From Hyphomicrobium sp. 12-62-95 (GTDB taxonomy: Bacteria > Pseudomonadota > Alphaproteobacteria > Rhizobiales > Hyphomicrobiaceae), in contig NCCZ01000007.1 in NCBI GenBank assembly GCA_002279935.1, positions 1 to 64,000 on the forward strand: a DNA stretch of 64,000 nucleotides, read 5' to 3'. Both the position numbers and the translations under genes were made by a program. The notes beneath the pieces are model-generated. The model saw nothing but the letters and a program-made list of their open reading frames with translations. It ran no database searches and was not told the origin of the DNA. Positions within the stretch are counted from its first letter, which is position 1. Each line of letters starts with the position of its first letter. Shown piece after piece: positions 29,593 through 39,159 of this stretch.

Positions 29593-31341
29593 TTATGAAA
29601 CATCGCCGCCGTCGGCGCGCGGCACCACGATCTTGGGCCCCGTTGCTCCGGCCGCCAGCGACAGGTTCGTCTCGCGGAATTTGTTCGTAATCGGATAGCG
29701 CCGGTCGCGCCCGAAATTACGCGCCGAGATCTTCACCCCCGGCGCCGCCTGCCGCCGTTTGTATTCGGCCAGATAGAGCAGCCGCTCCACCTTCTTCACG
29801 GTCGCTTCGTCATGCCCGCGCGCCACGATGTCTGCGATCGGCATTTCCTTTTCAACCAGACAAAAGAGAACGTCATCGAGCACATCATACGGCGGCAAGC
29901 TGTCCTGATCTGTCTGATTGGGACGCAACTCGGCCGACGGCGCCTTCGTCAGAATGCGATCGGGTATCACCTCACCACCGGGCCCCATACCGCCGGTCGG
30001 CTCATTCGCATTGCGCCAACGCGACAGCCGGTAAACCTCGCCCTTGTAGAGATCCTTGATCGGATTGAAACCGCCGTTCATATCGCCGTAAAGCGTCGCA
30101 TACCCGACCGACATCTCGCTCTTGTTGCCCGTCGTCAGAACCATCAACCCGAACTTGTTCGAGATCGCCATCAGGATCGTGCCGCGCGCCCGGCTCTGCA
30201 GGTTCTCTTCCGTGATGTCCGCGTTCGTACCCGCAAAGAGGTCCGCCAGCGCATCCGAAAAACCCTCCACCGGCTCCGCGATCGGCACCACATCATACGT
30301 AATGCCTAGCGCCTTCGCGCACGCCGCTGCGTCCTCCAGGCTCTCCTGCGACGTGTACTGGTACGGCAGCATCACTGCGCGAACCTTATCCGCGCCCAGC
30401 GCGTCCACCGCGATCGCCGCCACCAGCGCGCTATCGACGCCCCCTGACAACCCGAGCACCACACCTGGAAACCCGTTCTTGCCCACATAGTCGCGCAAAC
30501 CCAAAACGCACGCGCTGTAGGCCGATGCATCCCCTTCCGGCAATATCGCGCGCGCCCCCGCCGCGCACACCCACCCGCTGCTCTCCCGCGACCACGTGGT
30601 GAGAATGACACTCTCGCCCCACGCCGCCATCTGCACCGGCAGCGATCGATCGGCATTCAAAACGAACGACGCCCCGTCGAACACGAGTTCATCCTGCCCG
30701 CCGATGAGATTGAGATAGACGAGCGGCAACCCCGTCTCCGTCACCCGCGCGACCGCAACGTTCATGCGCAAATCAGGTTTCGGCCAATCGAATGGCGACC
30801 CGTTCGGCGAAATCAAAATCTCCGCCCCGCACTCGGCGAGGCACTCGCACACCTGTTCCTTCCAGATGTCCTCGCAGATCGGCACGCCGATCTTCACGCC
30901 CTTAAACAAAATGGGCCCCGGCAGCGGCCCCGGCGTGAACACGCGCAACTCATCAAACACGCCGTAGTTCGGCAACTCGACCTTCGTGCGCACGGCCTTC
31001 ACCGCGCCCTCATCGAGTAGCACCACCGCGTTGTAGACACGCGGGCGGCCCTCGCCCGGCTCCGCCCAGATGGTCCCCGTCATCACCGCTGGCCCCGGCC
31101 CCATCGTCCGCGCTAGGTCTTCCACCGCATGCAGCGCCGCCTGCTGGAACGCCGGCCGCAATACCAAGTCTTCAGGCGGATACCCGGTCACGAACAATTC
31201 CGGAAACACAACGAGATCCGCGCCCATATTGGCCGCCTCGCGCCGCGCCGCACGGATCTTCTCCACGTTCCCGGCGATATCACCGACAACGGCATTGAGT
31301 TGCGCAAGCGCGATTTTGAGGGTGGAAGCAGGCTGTGTCAT
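29593..31341 (-). CDS. nadE: Glutamine-dependent NAD+ synthetase
   Basis: A 582-residue two-domain enzyme that makes NAD+ from deamido-NAD+ with glutamine as the ammonia donor. The N-terminal nitrilase-type amidase has the Glu-Lys-Cys triad in VFPELFVTGY, RTKVELPNYG and PICEDIWKEQ. The C-terminal synthetase has the P-loop GLSGGVDSALVAAI and the TTGNKSEMSVGYATLYGD segment (key part TTGNKSE). Length fits the fused type. The ATG at 31341 starts MTQPASTLKIALAQ. It leads a likely two-gene unit with gltX. Confidence 0.97.
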   Translation of the reverse strand: MTQPASTLKIALAQLNAVVGDIAGNVEKIRAARREAANMGADLVVFPELFVTGYPPEDLVLRPAFQQAALHAVEDLARTMGPGPAVMTGTIWAEPGEGRPRVYNAVVLLDEGAVKAVRTKVELPNYGVFDELRVFTPGPLPGPILFKGVKIGVPICEDIWKEQVCECLAECGAEILISPNGSPFDWPKPDLRMNVAVARVTETGLPLVYLNLIGGQDELVFDGASFVLNADRSLPVQMAAWGESVILTTWSRESSGWVCAAGARAILPEGDASAYSACVLGLRDYVGKNGFPGVVLGLSGGVDSALVAAIAVDALGADKVRAVMLPYQYTSQESLEDAAACAKALGITYDVVPIAEPVEGFSDALADLFAGTNADITEENLQSRARGTILMAISNKFGLMVLTTGNKSEMSVGYATLYGDMNGGFNPIKDLYKGEVYRLSRWRNANEPTGGMGPGGEVIPDRILTKAPSAELRPNQTDQDSLPPYDVLDDVLFCLVEKEMPIADIVARGHDEATVKKVERLLYLAEYKRRQAAPGVKISARNFGRDRRYPITNKFRETNLSLAAGATGPKIVVPRADGGDVS

Positions 31342-31389
31342 GCGCCGCTTTTACGTCGCCGCCGCGCCACGGTCCACGGGACAAAGCGG

Positions 31390-31536
31390 CTAATCCTCAT
31401 CCTCGCACGGCACCGGCCATTCATGGTCCGGCTCCCAGCACACATCGGCCGAGCCATCCTGGATGCGGGCGGCCAATGGATCCACCCCCCAGACCAGAAT
31501 TACAAAAGCCGCTGAGAGACATACGAAGCGCCACAT
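31390..31536 (-). CDS. Small exported 48-residue protein
   Basis: A short minus-strand frame that begins MWRFVCLSAAFVILVWG, gives a believable signal peptide ending near DPLAA, and leaves a mature peptide of about 25 residues with CWEPDHEWPVPCEDED. Two cysteines bracket the WEPDHEWPVP core and would allow one disulfide. The coding pattern and the signal peptide support it, but no clear ribosome-binding site is seen. It is 48 bases upstream of nadE in the same direction. Confidence 0.5.
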   Translation of the reverse strand: MWRFVCLSAAFVILVWGVDPLAARIQDGSADVCWEPDHEWPVPCEDED

Positions 31537-31621
31537 AGGGTACAAAATCTCCACCCAGCACCAGTGATCGTGCCATAGTTCGCGCTCAACTTACCAAGAG
31601 AATGGCCGGCGGGAGAGCATT

Positions 31622-32950
31622 TTGACGAACGATCCGAAGTCGCAACCCTCCCTCAATCGCGCCATCGGCCCCTTCGAATTGACCCTGTATGCACTGGGCA
31701 GCATGCTGGGCTCCGGCATCTACGCCCTTGTCGGCAAGGCCGCCGGTGTCGTCGGCAACGCGGTCTGGCTGTCGTTTGTGGCAGCCCTCTGCGCCGCATT
31801 GTTAACCGCGCTGAGCTACGCCTCCCTCGGCTCCCGCTATCCTCGCGCGGGCGGCGCATCCTATGTCACCGACCGCGCTTTCGGCTGGCCCATCCTGTCC
31901 TTCGCCGTCGGCCTCGCGCTCGTCTGCTCCGGCATGACGTCGGTCGCCACCCAATCGCGCGTGTTCGCCAGCAACTTGGCGAGCCTCTTCGGTGCGACCA
32001 GCATCCCCGTCGAAGCCCTGGCCCTCGGATTTCTGCTGATCACCGCCGGCATAGTCTTCCGCGGCATCCGCGAGAGCATGTGGGTCAACATCGTCTGCAC
32101 GCTCGTGGAAGCCGCAGGACTTCTGATCGTCATCGCCGTGAGCTTCAGCTATTGGGGCAGCGTCGATTACTTCGAAACCCCCGCCAGCACCGTCGATGGC
32201 AGCACCGCGCTCCTGATCCTCCAGGGCTCCATCCTCACATTCTTCGCCTTCATCGGCTTCGAGGACACCTACAACGTCGCCGAAGAAGTCAAAAACCCCG
32301 AGACTACCATCCCCATCGCCCTCGTCGCAGCCATGCTGCTCGCCACCGTGCTCTACATCGCGGTCGCCATCTCGGCCGTCTCCGTCGTCCCCTATCAAGA
32401 GCTGTCCGCGGCCCCCGCGCCCCTCGCCGCCGTCATGGAAAAGGCAGCTCCCGCCTTCCCCGCAGTCGTCCTCGTGATCATCACGATGTTTGCCGTCGCC
32501 AACACTGCTTTGCTGAACTATGTCACAGCCTCCCGCATGCTCTATGGCATGTCGAACCAGCAGTTGTTGCCGCGCGTGGTTGGCCGCGTCCACCCCACCC
32601 GCCAGACGCCACACATCGCAATTCTCATCCTGTTGGCACTTCTCGCCCCACTGATGCTGTCCGCCAATATCTCTGATCTCGCATCAGCTACCGTGCTTCT
32701 GCTGCTGTTCACGTTTGCCATCGTCAACGCCGCGCTCTTCGTCTTAAAGCGCCGCCCCGGCGAAGCCGAAGGCCGCTTCGAGATACCCGCCTGGGTGCCA
32801 GCCCTGGGCTGCCTGCTCTGCCTCGTGCTGATCGTGGTGCGTGTCGCCTCGGGCGACATCAAAGCCCCGCTGATCGCGGGCATTTTGATCGCCGGCATCC
32901 TCGGCCTCTATTGGCTGCTCGCACGCCAAAAAGAAGCGCCGCAGACCTGA
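31622..32950 (+). CDS. APC superfamily amino acid permease
   Basis: A 442-residue transporter with about twelve membrane helices. The first helix holds the family motif LYALGSMLGSGIYALVG, and FIGFEDTYNVAEEVKNPETT matches the conserved helix 6 loop of cationic amino acid type permeases. The substrate is not predictable. The start is TTG at 31622 with GGGAGAG upstream; no ATG fits the N-terminal LNRAIGPFELTLYALG. The stop codon sits in the loop of a terminator hairpin shared with the convergent DAHP synthase gene. Confidence 0.9.
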   Translation: MTNDPKSQPSLNRAIGPFELTLYALGSMLGSGIYALVGKAAGVVGNAVWLSFVAALCAALLTALSYASLGSRYPRAGGASYVTDRAFGWPILSFAVGLALVCSGMTSVATQSRVFASNLASLFGATSIPVEALALGFLLITAGIVFRGIRESMWVNIVCTLVEAAGLLIVIAVSFSYWGSVDYFETPASTVDGSTALLILQGSILTFFAFIGFEDTYNVAEEVKNPETTIPIALVAAMLLATVLYIAVAISAVSVVPYQELSAAPAPLAAVMEKAAPAFPAVVLVIITMFAVANTALLNYVTASRMLYGMSNQQLLPRVVGRVHPTRQTPHIAILILLALLAPLMLSANISDLASATVLLLLFTFAIVNAALFVLKRRPGEAEGRFEIPAWVPALGCLLCLVLIVVRVASGDIKAPLIAGILIAGILGLYWLLARQKEAPQT

Positions 32951-32964
32951 TGGCCTGCGGCGCT
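32935..32964. terminator. Hairpin overlapping the permease stop codon
   Basis: Perfect 10-base arms (AGCGCCGCAG at 32935-32944 and CTGCGGCGCT at 32955-32964) enclose a 10-base loop containing the permease TGA. It lies between convergent genes and could end transcripts from both sides, although the T run after it is weak. Confidence 0.65.
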
Positions 32965-32990
32965 GCAAATGCTTTGCGTGACGCGAGGTT

Positions 32991-34382
32991 TTACTCCGCC
33001 GCCTGCACCGGCTCGGCGGCCGTCCGCGCCAGCCGCTCCTGCTTCATGCGCTCGGCCACCAGGAACGCCAATTCCAACGCCTGATCCGCATTGAGACGTG
33101 GATCGCAGTGCGTGTGATAGCGATCCTGCAATTCCGCTTCCGAAATCGCCGTCGCCCCACCCGTGCACTCCGTCACATTCTGCCCCGTCATCTCGACGTG
33201 GATGCCGCCGGCATGCGTGCCTTCCGCGCGGTGCACGTCGAAGAAGGCCTCGACCTCCTTCAGAATGCGATCGAACGGGCGCGTCTTGAAGCCGGTGGCC
33301 GCAGAAATCGTATTCCCGTGCATGGGATCGCACGACCACACGACCTTGCGCCCGGCCTTCTCGACCGCACGGATGAGCTTCGGCAGATGCTTCTCCACCT
33401 TGTCGTGGCCGAAACGGCAGATCAGCGTCAGGCGCCCCGGCTCGTTCTTCGGATCGAGCGTCTCGATCAGCTTCAAGAGGCCATCGGCTTCCAGCGTCGG
33501 TCCGCACTTCAGACCGATCGGGTTCTTGATCCCGCGGAAGTATTCCACGTGCGCATGATCCGGCTGCCGCGTGCGGTCGCCGATCCACAGCATGTGCCCG
33601 CTCGTCGCGTACCAATCTCCCGACGTGGAATCCCGCCGAGTCAGCGCCTGCTCGTACCCGAGCAGCAGCGCCTCATGGCTCGTGTAGAAACTCGTCGCGC
33701 GCAGCTGCGGCGTGTTTTCGCTCGTGATCCCACACGCCCGCATGAAGCCCAGCGTCTCTGTGATCCGGTCCGCCAGTTCCTGATAGCGATGCCCCTGCGG
33801 GCTATCCTGCACGAAGCCCATGTTCCACTGATGCACGCGCTCCAGATCGGCATAGCCGCCCGTCGCGAACGCGCGGATCAGGTTCAGCGTCGCCGCCGAC
33901 TGACGGTAAGCCTCGATCTGCCGCTGCGGATCGGGAATGCGCGCTTCCGGCGTGAACTCCGGCCCGTTGATGATGTCGCCGCGATAGCTCGGCAATTCCA
34001 CGTCGCCGCGCTTTTCATTCGGCGACGAGCGCGGCTTGGCGAACTGCCCGGCAATACGGCCGACCTTCACCACCGGCGACCTGCCGGCATACGTCAGCAC
34101 GACCGCCATCTGCAGGAACACGCGGAAGAAGTCGCGGATGTTGTCGGCGCGATGTTCGAGGAAGCTTTCCGCGCAATCGCCGCCCTGCAGCAGGAAGCCC
34201 TGGCCTTCGCAAACCTGCGCTAGCGTCTTTTTCAGATCGCGCGCTTCACCGGCAAAAACCAACGGCGGAAAGGTCGCCAAACGCCCTTCGGCGTCATCCA
34301 GCGCCTTCTGATCCGGGTAATCCGGAACCTGCACGATCGGTTTGGACCTCCAGCTCTCGGGGGACCAGTTCGCTGCCGCCAT
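32991..34382 (-). CDS. Type II 3-deoxy-D-arabino-heptulosonate 7-phosphate synthase
   Basis: About 463 residues. It condenses phosphoenolpyruvate and erythrose 4-phosphate, the first step to aromatic amino acids. Type II hallmarks are [15 protein letters not shown] at the N-terminus, [11 protein letters not shown] with the metal-binding cysteine, [14 protein letters not shown], and [10 protein letters not shown] near the C-terminus. The start at 34382 has a GGAG site 10 bases upstream. Type II enzymes are the main DAHP synthases of many alphaproteobacteria and plants. The YceI gene lies upstream in the same direction, 173 bases away. Confidence 0.95.
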   Translation of the reverse strand: MAAANWSPESWRSKPIVQVPDYPDQKALDDAEGRLATFPPLVFAGEARDLKKTLAQVCEGQGFLLQGGDCAESFLEHRADNIRDFFRVFLQMAVVLTYAGRSPVVKVGRIAGQFAKPRSSPNEKRGDVELPSYRGDIINGPEFTPEARIPDPQRQIEAYRQSAATLNLIRAFATGGYADLERVHQWNMGFVQDSPQGHRYQELADRITETLGFMRACGITSENTPQLRATSFYTSHEALLLGYEQALTRRDSTSGDWYATSGHMLWIGDRTRQPDHAHVEYFRGIKNPIGLKCGPTLEADGLLKLIETLDPKNEPGRLTLICRFGHDKVEKHLPKLIRAVEKAGRKVVWSCDPMHGNTISAATGFKTRPFDRILKEVEAFFDVHRAEGTHAGGIHVEMTGQNVTECTGGATAISEAELQDRYHTHCDPRLNADQALELAFLVAERMKQERLARTAAEPVQAAE

Positions 34383-34555
34383 GGCACGTGACTCCAAAAA
34401 AGTGAAACGGGCGCCGCCCTGCGAGGACCCCTTTGTCTCCGCAAGCCCGACGACCCCGTCCGTTCGCTAGCCGTTCCCGGTCTTATACGCCAAACCTTTT
34501 GACCGCGCCAGAACGCGAGCGGCCCATAAAAGGTGCATCTCCAACGGCTGAAGCC

Positions 34556-35338
34556 CTACGGCGCCAGCTCGCCCCCGCCCGGCAATGTCTGAATGTCCGT
34601 CGGCACTTCCGGCGCCGGCGCCATGCTCGCGGCCTCTCCCGCCGTCGACAATTCGCGGTTGGGATCCAGCGTGTCCGCCGGATCGGCCACCACCGGCAGC
34701 GACCGCCGGAACATTTCCGTCTCGATCGTGATGCGGATCTCGTCCGACACGAACGGGATCGACCGCGTCAGCCCGTAATCCGATCGGCGGATCTGTGTCT
34801 TCGCCGAAAACCCCGACGCATAAACCCCCGCATACGTCGGATTGATCGCCGATAGCGGATGCTCGCCGGAAAAATTCCAGATCACGTCCAGCACCACCGG
34901 CCGCGCAAATCCATTCATGGACAACTCGCCCGTCACTTCAGCCGTCCGCTGGCCCGTCGGTGTGACGCTGACGCTTTTGAACGTGATGTCGGGATGCGTC
35001 TCCGGATTGAAGTATTCGCGCGAATTCAAAAGATGCTCATCGAGCTTCGTCACGCCCGTCTGAATGCTCTTCAGCGGGATCGTCACCTCCACCGTGCTGG
35101 TCGCCGGCGAATTCGGATTAAAGTTCACAACCCCTTTGACCGCAGTGAACCGCCCGCTCTGTCGCGACAGCCCCAGATGGTCCCACGAGAACCGCACTTC
35201 CGTATGCTCAGGATCGAGATCGTAGATATCCGCGCGCGCGCCCGGTGCGCACATCAGCAGCGCCGCAACGGCTGCAGCTCCAGCGCTCCAAACGTGCCGT
35301 CGCCATCCGCGTCCGCAGGCTTCGGTGGCCGTCATCAT
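34556..35338 (-). CDS. YceI family periplasmic protein
   Basis: About 260 residues with a signal peptide (hydrophobic core AAAVAALLMCAPG, cleavage after ARA). The mature part is a YceI lipocalin-like barrel: YDLDPEHTEVRFSWDHLGLS at its start, then VEVTIPLKSIQTGVTKLDEHL and FFNPETHPDITFKS-type strands (here YFNPETHPDITFKS). YceI proteins bind polyisoprenoids, including ubiquinone precursors, in a hydrophobic pocket and often occur near cytochrome b561 genes, which are elsewhere in this window. A Pro/Ala-rich tail of about 40 residues is unusual. The start at 35338 has GGAGGGG 5 bases upstream. Confidence 0.93.
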   Translation of the reverse strand: MMTATEACGRGWRRHVWSAGAAAVAALLMCAPGARADIYDLDPEHTEVRFSWDHLGLSRQSGRFTAVKGVVNFNPNSPATSTVEVTIPLKSIQTGVTKLDEHLLNSREYFNPETHPDITFKSVSVTPTGQRTAEVTGELSMNGFARPVVLDVIWNFSGEHPLSAINPTYAGVYASGFSAKTQIRRSDYGLTRSIPFVSDEIRITIETEMFRRSLPVVADPADTLDPNRELSTAGEAASMAPAPEVPTDIQTLPGGGELAP

Positions 35339-35407
35339 GCGCAAGCCCCTCCAAATAAATCAAGGCCTTGGCACCATATTCGTGTGGCCATATTGCGGCG
35401 CAGCACA

Positions 35408-36163
35408 TTACAGAGACGCGGTCATGCCCCCGTCGACGACCAGCTCCGACCCCGTCATATAGCCACTGTCGTCTGACGCTAGAAACAATGCCGCCTTGGC
35501 GATGTCCTCCACCGTGCCGAGCCGCTTCAACAGCGTGCGTTCCACGAGCCACTTCTCGAACGCCGGGTTGCGTAGAATGCGCTCCGTCAGTGCCGTCTCG
35601 ATGTAGCCCGGCGACAGCGTGTTCACGCGGATCTTGAACGGCGCATACTCAAACGCGAGCCCCTTGGTCAGCGCCACGACCGCACCCTTCGTCGCCGAAT
35701 ACCCGGTGAGCTGCCGCAACCCCCGGCTGCCCATGATCGACGCCACGTTGATCAGCGATGCCGAAGGCGACGCGCGCAGGAGATCGAATCCATCACGCGC
35801 CATGCGCACCACGCCGTCGAGATTCACTTCGCGGATCTTCGTCCAGTCCGCGTCCGTCATGTGCCGGAAATCGCCGCGCACGTTGAGCCCCGCGTTGTTG
35901 ACGAGCACATCGAGCCGCCCGTGTTCCGACTGCACGCGCCGCAACACCGCCGAGACGTCCTGCCCCTTGGAAACATCCATCGCCGCGGCCGATGCCGTGC
36001 CGCCGCGCGCGACAATCCCAGCCGCCACGCTCTCCGCCGCCGCGCCATCGAGGTCCGTCACATAAACGAACGCCCCCTCGCCCGCGAACACCTCAGTGGT
36101 CGCCCGCCCGATCCCATTCCCCGCGCCCGTCACCAGCGCAATTTTGTCCTGCAGACGGCCCAT
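35408..36163 (-). CDS. SDR family oxidoreductase
   Basis: About 251 residues, a classical short-chain dehydrogenase. It has the cofactor loop TGAGNGIGRA, the NNAGLNVRG motif, a catalytic serine in INVASIMGSRG and the YSATKG catalytic Tyr/Lys pair, and it ends with the usual GYMTGSELVVDGGMT. The acidic residue after strand 2 (VTDLDG) suggests NAD+ preference. The substrate is unknown. The ATG at 36163 follows AAGAGG. It is downstream of gor and upstream of YceI on the same strand. Confidence 0.93.
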   Translation of the reverse strand: MGRLQDKIALVTGAGNGIGRATTEVFAGEGAFVYVTDLDGAAAESVAAGIVARGGTASAAAMDVSKGQDVSAVLRRVQSEHGRLDVLVNNAGLNVRGDFRHMTDADWTKIREVNLDGVVRMARDGFDLLRASPSASLINVASIMGSRGLRQLTGYSATKGAVVALTKGLAFEYAPFKIRVNTLSPGYIETALTERILRNPAFEKWLVERTLLKRLGTVEDIAKAALFLASDDSGYMTGSELVVDGGMTASL

Positions 36164-36226
36164 AAGTTGCCTCTTCACCTTTTTTGGCGGGTCAACCGCG
36201 CGGTAGTTTGGCCCTTTAGAAGCCCC

Positions 36227-37582
36227 TCACCGCATGGTGCGCAAGGTGACAAGCTCTTCTGCCGCGCTCGGATGCAGCGCCATCGTGCGGTCGAAGTCGG
36301 ATTTGGTGGCATTCAGATTGAGCGCGATGGCCGCCATCTGCACCATTTCCGCCGCATCCGGTCCCAAGACATGCACGCCAAGCACCCGGTCGGTCGCCGC
36401 ATCGACGACAATCTTCATCAGCGTCCGCTCGGCCCGTCCCGCCAACACGTTGCGCATCGGCCGGAACCGCGTTTCATAAACGTCGACCCGTTGGGTCGAA
36501 GCCCGCGCCGCCTCTTCGGAGAGGCCCACCGTACTGATCTCCGGCGTCGTGAACACGGCGGTTGGGATATTCAAATAGTTCGTCGACCAAGGCTTAGCCC
36601 CGAATTGCGAATCGGCAAACGCATGCCCCTCGCGGATCGCAACCGGCGTCAAATTCACCCGGTTCGTCACATCCCCCACCGCAAAAATCGACGGCACGCT
36701 TGTCCGCGACTGCGCATCGACCACGACCGCGCCCGCCGCATCGAGCTGCACGCCGGCGGCCTCCAGCCCCAGCGCGCGCGTATTCGGCGAACGCCCGATC
36801 GCAAACAGGATCTGATCCGCCATCAGAACTTCACCGCATTTGGTCGTCCCAACCAGCGACGCGGCGCGCTTTTCGATGCGCGTAAACACATCGGCCATCA
36901 CGAGGCGCACGCCCCGCGCGGCCAGCGCATCCATCAATCCCTCGCGCAGCCCCATGTCGAACCCGCGCAGCACCGTCTCACCGCGATAGATGAGCGTCAC
37001 TTCCGACCCGAGGCCTGCGAAAATCGATGCAAACTCGACCGCAATGTAGCCCCCGCCCGCCACCACGATCCGACGCGGCTGCTCTGTGAGATCGAACACA
37101 TCGTTCGACGTGATGACATGCTCCACGCCCGGCAGCGCCCGATCGACATTCGGCAGCCCGCCCGTCGCAATCAAAATCGTCTTCGCCGTCACCGTCCGCC
37201 CGCTTATGAGCCGCACCGCCTGCGGCCCCGCCAGTGTCACCCGCTCGTCGAAAATCGCGACACCGGCGCTCTCCTGGCCTTTGCGATAGAAGCCCTCGAG
37301 CCGCGTGATTTCCTTATTTTTGGCGGCAATCAACTTCGCCCAGTCGAAAGCGGGTGTCCCCGTCTCCCAGCCAAACCCGCGCGCATCCTCAAAGTCGCCC
37401 GCATACCGCGACGCATAGACCATCAGCTTCTTCGGCACGCACCCGCGAATGACGCACGTGCCCCCGAACCGGCTCTCTTCCGCAATGGCCACACGCGCCC
37501 CATGCCCCGCCGCGATCCGCGCCGCGCGCACGCCCCCCGAGCCACCGCCGATAACGAAAAGATCAAAATCGAAATGGGTCAT
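36227..37582 (-). CDS. gor: Glutathione-disulfide reductase
   Basis: A 451-residue flavoprotein that uses NADPH to reduce oxidised glutathione. The FAD-binding loop is IGGGSGGVRAARIAA, the redox-active disulfide is GGTCVIRGCVPKK, the NADPH-binding loop is VVAGGGYIAVEFASIFAGLG (key part GGGYIAVEFA) with basic residues after it, and the C-terminal dimer-interface His/Glu pair is HPSAAEE. All are intact. The context of rpiA, DUF2059 and gor is a conserved rhizobial order. The enzyme fits the Atm1 exporter and Msr genes of the window in a thiol-redox theme. Confidence 0.96.
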   Translation of the reverse strand: MTHFDFDLFVIGGGSGGVRAARIAAGHGARVAIAEESRFGGTCVIRGCVPKKLMVYASRYAGDFEDARGFGWETGTPAFDWAKLIAAKNKEITRLEGFYRKGQESAGVAIFDERVTLAGPQAVRLISGRTVTAKTILIATGGLPNVDRALPGVEHVITSNDVFDLTEQPRRIVVAGGGYIAVEFASIFAGLGSEVTLIYRGETVLRGFDMGLREGLMDALAARGVRLVMADVFTRIEKRAASLVGTTKCGEVLMADQILFAIGRSPNTRALGLEAAGVQLDAAGAVVVDAQSRTSVPSIFAVGDVTNRVNLTPVAIREGHAFADSQFGAKPWSTNYLNIPTAVFTTPEISTVGLSEEAARASTQRVDVYETRFRPMRNVLAGRAERTLMKIVVDAATDRVLGVHVLGPDAAEMVQMAAIALNLNATKSDFDRTMALHPSAAEELVTLRTMR

Positions 37583-37611
37583 GAATGAGCGTCTTCAAAT
37601 CCGCGGCAAGC

Positions 37612-37677
37612 CCCTCTCCCCGCGCGCGGGGAGAGGGTTGGGGGTGAGGGGCAGAAACGTGCGTGAGGGGCAGCCAC
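37612..37677. repeat. Short copy of the CCCTCTCCCC palindromic repeat
   Basis: CCCTCTCCCC (37612-37621) and GGGGAGAGGG (37628-37637) form a tight hairpin with a GCGCGC loop, followed by TTGGGGGTGAGGGGCAG and a partial second GTGAGGGGCAG copy. It is the same family as the block at 24979-25158 and lies between gor and the DUF2059 gene, where it may also act as a terminator or mRNA-stability element. Confidence 0.8.
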
Positions 37678-37709
37678 GTGTTCGAACAAGCTGCCGCAAA
37701 CGAATAAGA

Positions 37710-38228
37710 TCAAATCTTGATCCCGCGTTTTTTGAATTCCTCCCGGATCTGCTGCTCGATTTCCATCCCGATCTTCTGACCCCACTGCTGGCCAGCAGTC
37801 ATGCTCTCGGTCAAGATCTCCGGCTGCTTGGCAATGAACGCCGCGCCTGCCCCCTTGGAGAAAAATTCGGTCAGGTCCTTCATGTCCGGCTCCGTCAGCT
37901 TCGACGCATAAATGCCGGCGATCATCTCCATCATTTCCGACTTACGCTGTGAGAACCGCTCGACCATGAGCGCCATGATTTCCTTGATCTCTTTGTCCTT
38001 ACCCGGCGCCATTTGCAGCAAAAGCGGCTCCAACTGCCGCACCATCATCGGAACGACGGTCTCGAAATTCTTCGATGCCCCCGTCACCACGATGAGTTCG
38101 CGCGCGGCCAACAGCCCCGTCTCCGCGGGCTTTTGTCCCTCCGCTGAAACATAGCCGGCCGAAAACGCGGCGATGAGCGCCACCGGCGCCAGAAGAAACA
38201 CAGCCCCACGAGCCCGTGCCGTCCGCAT
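37710..38228 (-). CDS. DUF2059 exported protein
   Basis: About 172 residues with a signal peptide (MRTARARGAVFLLAPVAL, cleavage near VSAEG). The mature helical domain ends with DLTEFFSKGAGAAFIAKQ, the recognisable DUF2059 segment, then a basic C-terminus (FKKRGIKI). A GGAGG ribosome-binding site lies 7 bases before the ATG. The gene sits between rpiA and gor, its usual place in rhizobial genomes. The function is unknown, and it is probably periplasmic. Confidence 0.88.
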   Translation of the reverse strand: MRTARARGAVFLLAPVALIAAFSAGYVSAEGQKPAETGLLAARELIVVTGASKNFETVVPMMVRQLEPLLLQMAPGKDKEIKEIMALMVERFSQRKSEMMEMIAGIYASKLTEPDMKDLTEFFSKGAGAAFIAKQPEILTESMTAGQQWGQKIGMEIEQQIREEFKKRGIKI

Positions 38229-38250
38229 GTCGAAACCTCCATTGAATGGA

Positions 38251-38973
38251 TTAGCTGGCTTCGGCTTCCTCACCGTACGTCGCCGACAGAACGCTGATGC
38301 CCTCGCGCCCGCCAATCACGGCCGCGTCCGCAATGCCCAGAAACAGCCCGTTCTCGACGACGCCCGGAATGAACTTCAACGCTTCATCCAAGCTCTCGGG
38401 ATCCTCAATGCGCCCGAAGTGACAATCGAAAATCATGTTGCCGCTGTCGGTCAAAAACGGCTTGCCGTCCGCCGACACGCGCAGCTTGATATCGCCCTGG
38501 CACCCCGCATCGGCCGCCAGCATCTCGATCATATTGCGCGTCGCGTTGAGCCCGAAGGTGACGACCTCGACCGGCAGCGGAAACGCGCCCAGCGTCTCCA
38601 CCATCTTGCTTTCATCCGCGATCACCAGCATCCGGTCCGATGCGGTCGCCACGATCTTCTCGCGCAACAGCGCCCCGCCGCCGCCCTTGATCAGCCGCAA
38701 CTCCTTGTCGATCTCGTCCGCCCCATCGATCGTGAGATCGAGGAACGGCACATCGTCGAGCGTCGTCAGCGCAATTCCCAAGGCTGCTGCCTGCCGCCGC
38801 GTCGCCTCCGACGTCGGCACACACACGACATCAAGCCCCTTCTTCACTTCCTGGCCGAGCAGATCCACAAAACGCGCCGCCGTCGATCCCGTACCGAGCC
38901 CCAGCCGCATGCCGGGCTCCACAAATGCGAGCGCACGAACGGCGGCGGAAATCTTCATCATGTCTGGGGTCAT
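38251..38973 (-). CDS. rpiA: Ribose-5-phosphate isomerase A
   Basis: About 240 residues. RpiA interconverts ribose 5-phosphate and ribulose 5-phosphate in the pentose phosphate pathway. Key motifs are [16 protein letters not shown] (phosphate-binding), [29 protein letters not shown] (parts DGADEID and [11 protein letters not shown] carry the catalytic acid and lysine) and SGNMIFDC. The ATG at 38973 gives a normal-length protein; a longer frame upstream crosses the hairpin repeat and is not used. It is divergent from gph. Confidence 0.96.
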   Translation of the reverse strand: MTPDMMKISAAVRALAFVEPGMRLGLGTGSTAARFVDLLGQEVKKGLDVVCVPTSEATRRQAAALGIALTTLDDVPFLDLTIDGADEIDKELRLIKGGGGALLREKIVATASDRMLVIADESKMVETLGAFPLPVEVVTFGLNATRNMIEMLAADAGCQGDIKLRVSADGKPFLTDSGNMIFDCHFGRIEDPESLDEALKFIPGVVENGLFLGIADAAVIGGREGISVLSATYGEEAEAS

Positions 38974-39068
38974 AGGGCCTTCATCCTCGGCGGCATCATT
39001 CAGCGTTTTCCCTAGCACGCCTCCACCGACCGTGCCCCCCAAAAAACCGCCTTCGCCGCGACGACCCC

Positions 39069-39099
39069 GGTGCCTGGCACCACTTACGTGCCAGGCACC
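39069..39099. repeat. Perfect 12-bp hairpin between rpiA and gph
   Basis: GGTGCCTGGCAC (39069-39080) and its exact complement GTGCCAGGCACC (39088-39099) enclose a 7-base loop. It lies in a divergent promoter region, so a terminator role is unlikely. It resembles REP-like palindromes found in many proteobacteria, but with a single copy here this cannot be confirmed. Confidence 0.75.
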
Positions 39100-39159
39100 G
39101 CCTATCCGCCTTCCACCGACCGGTGGCACCATCTAGCCCCCCCGTGCTAAGAGCGCCCC

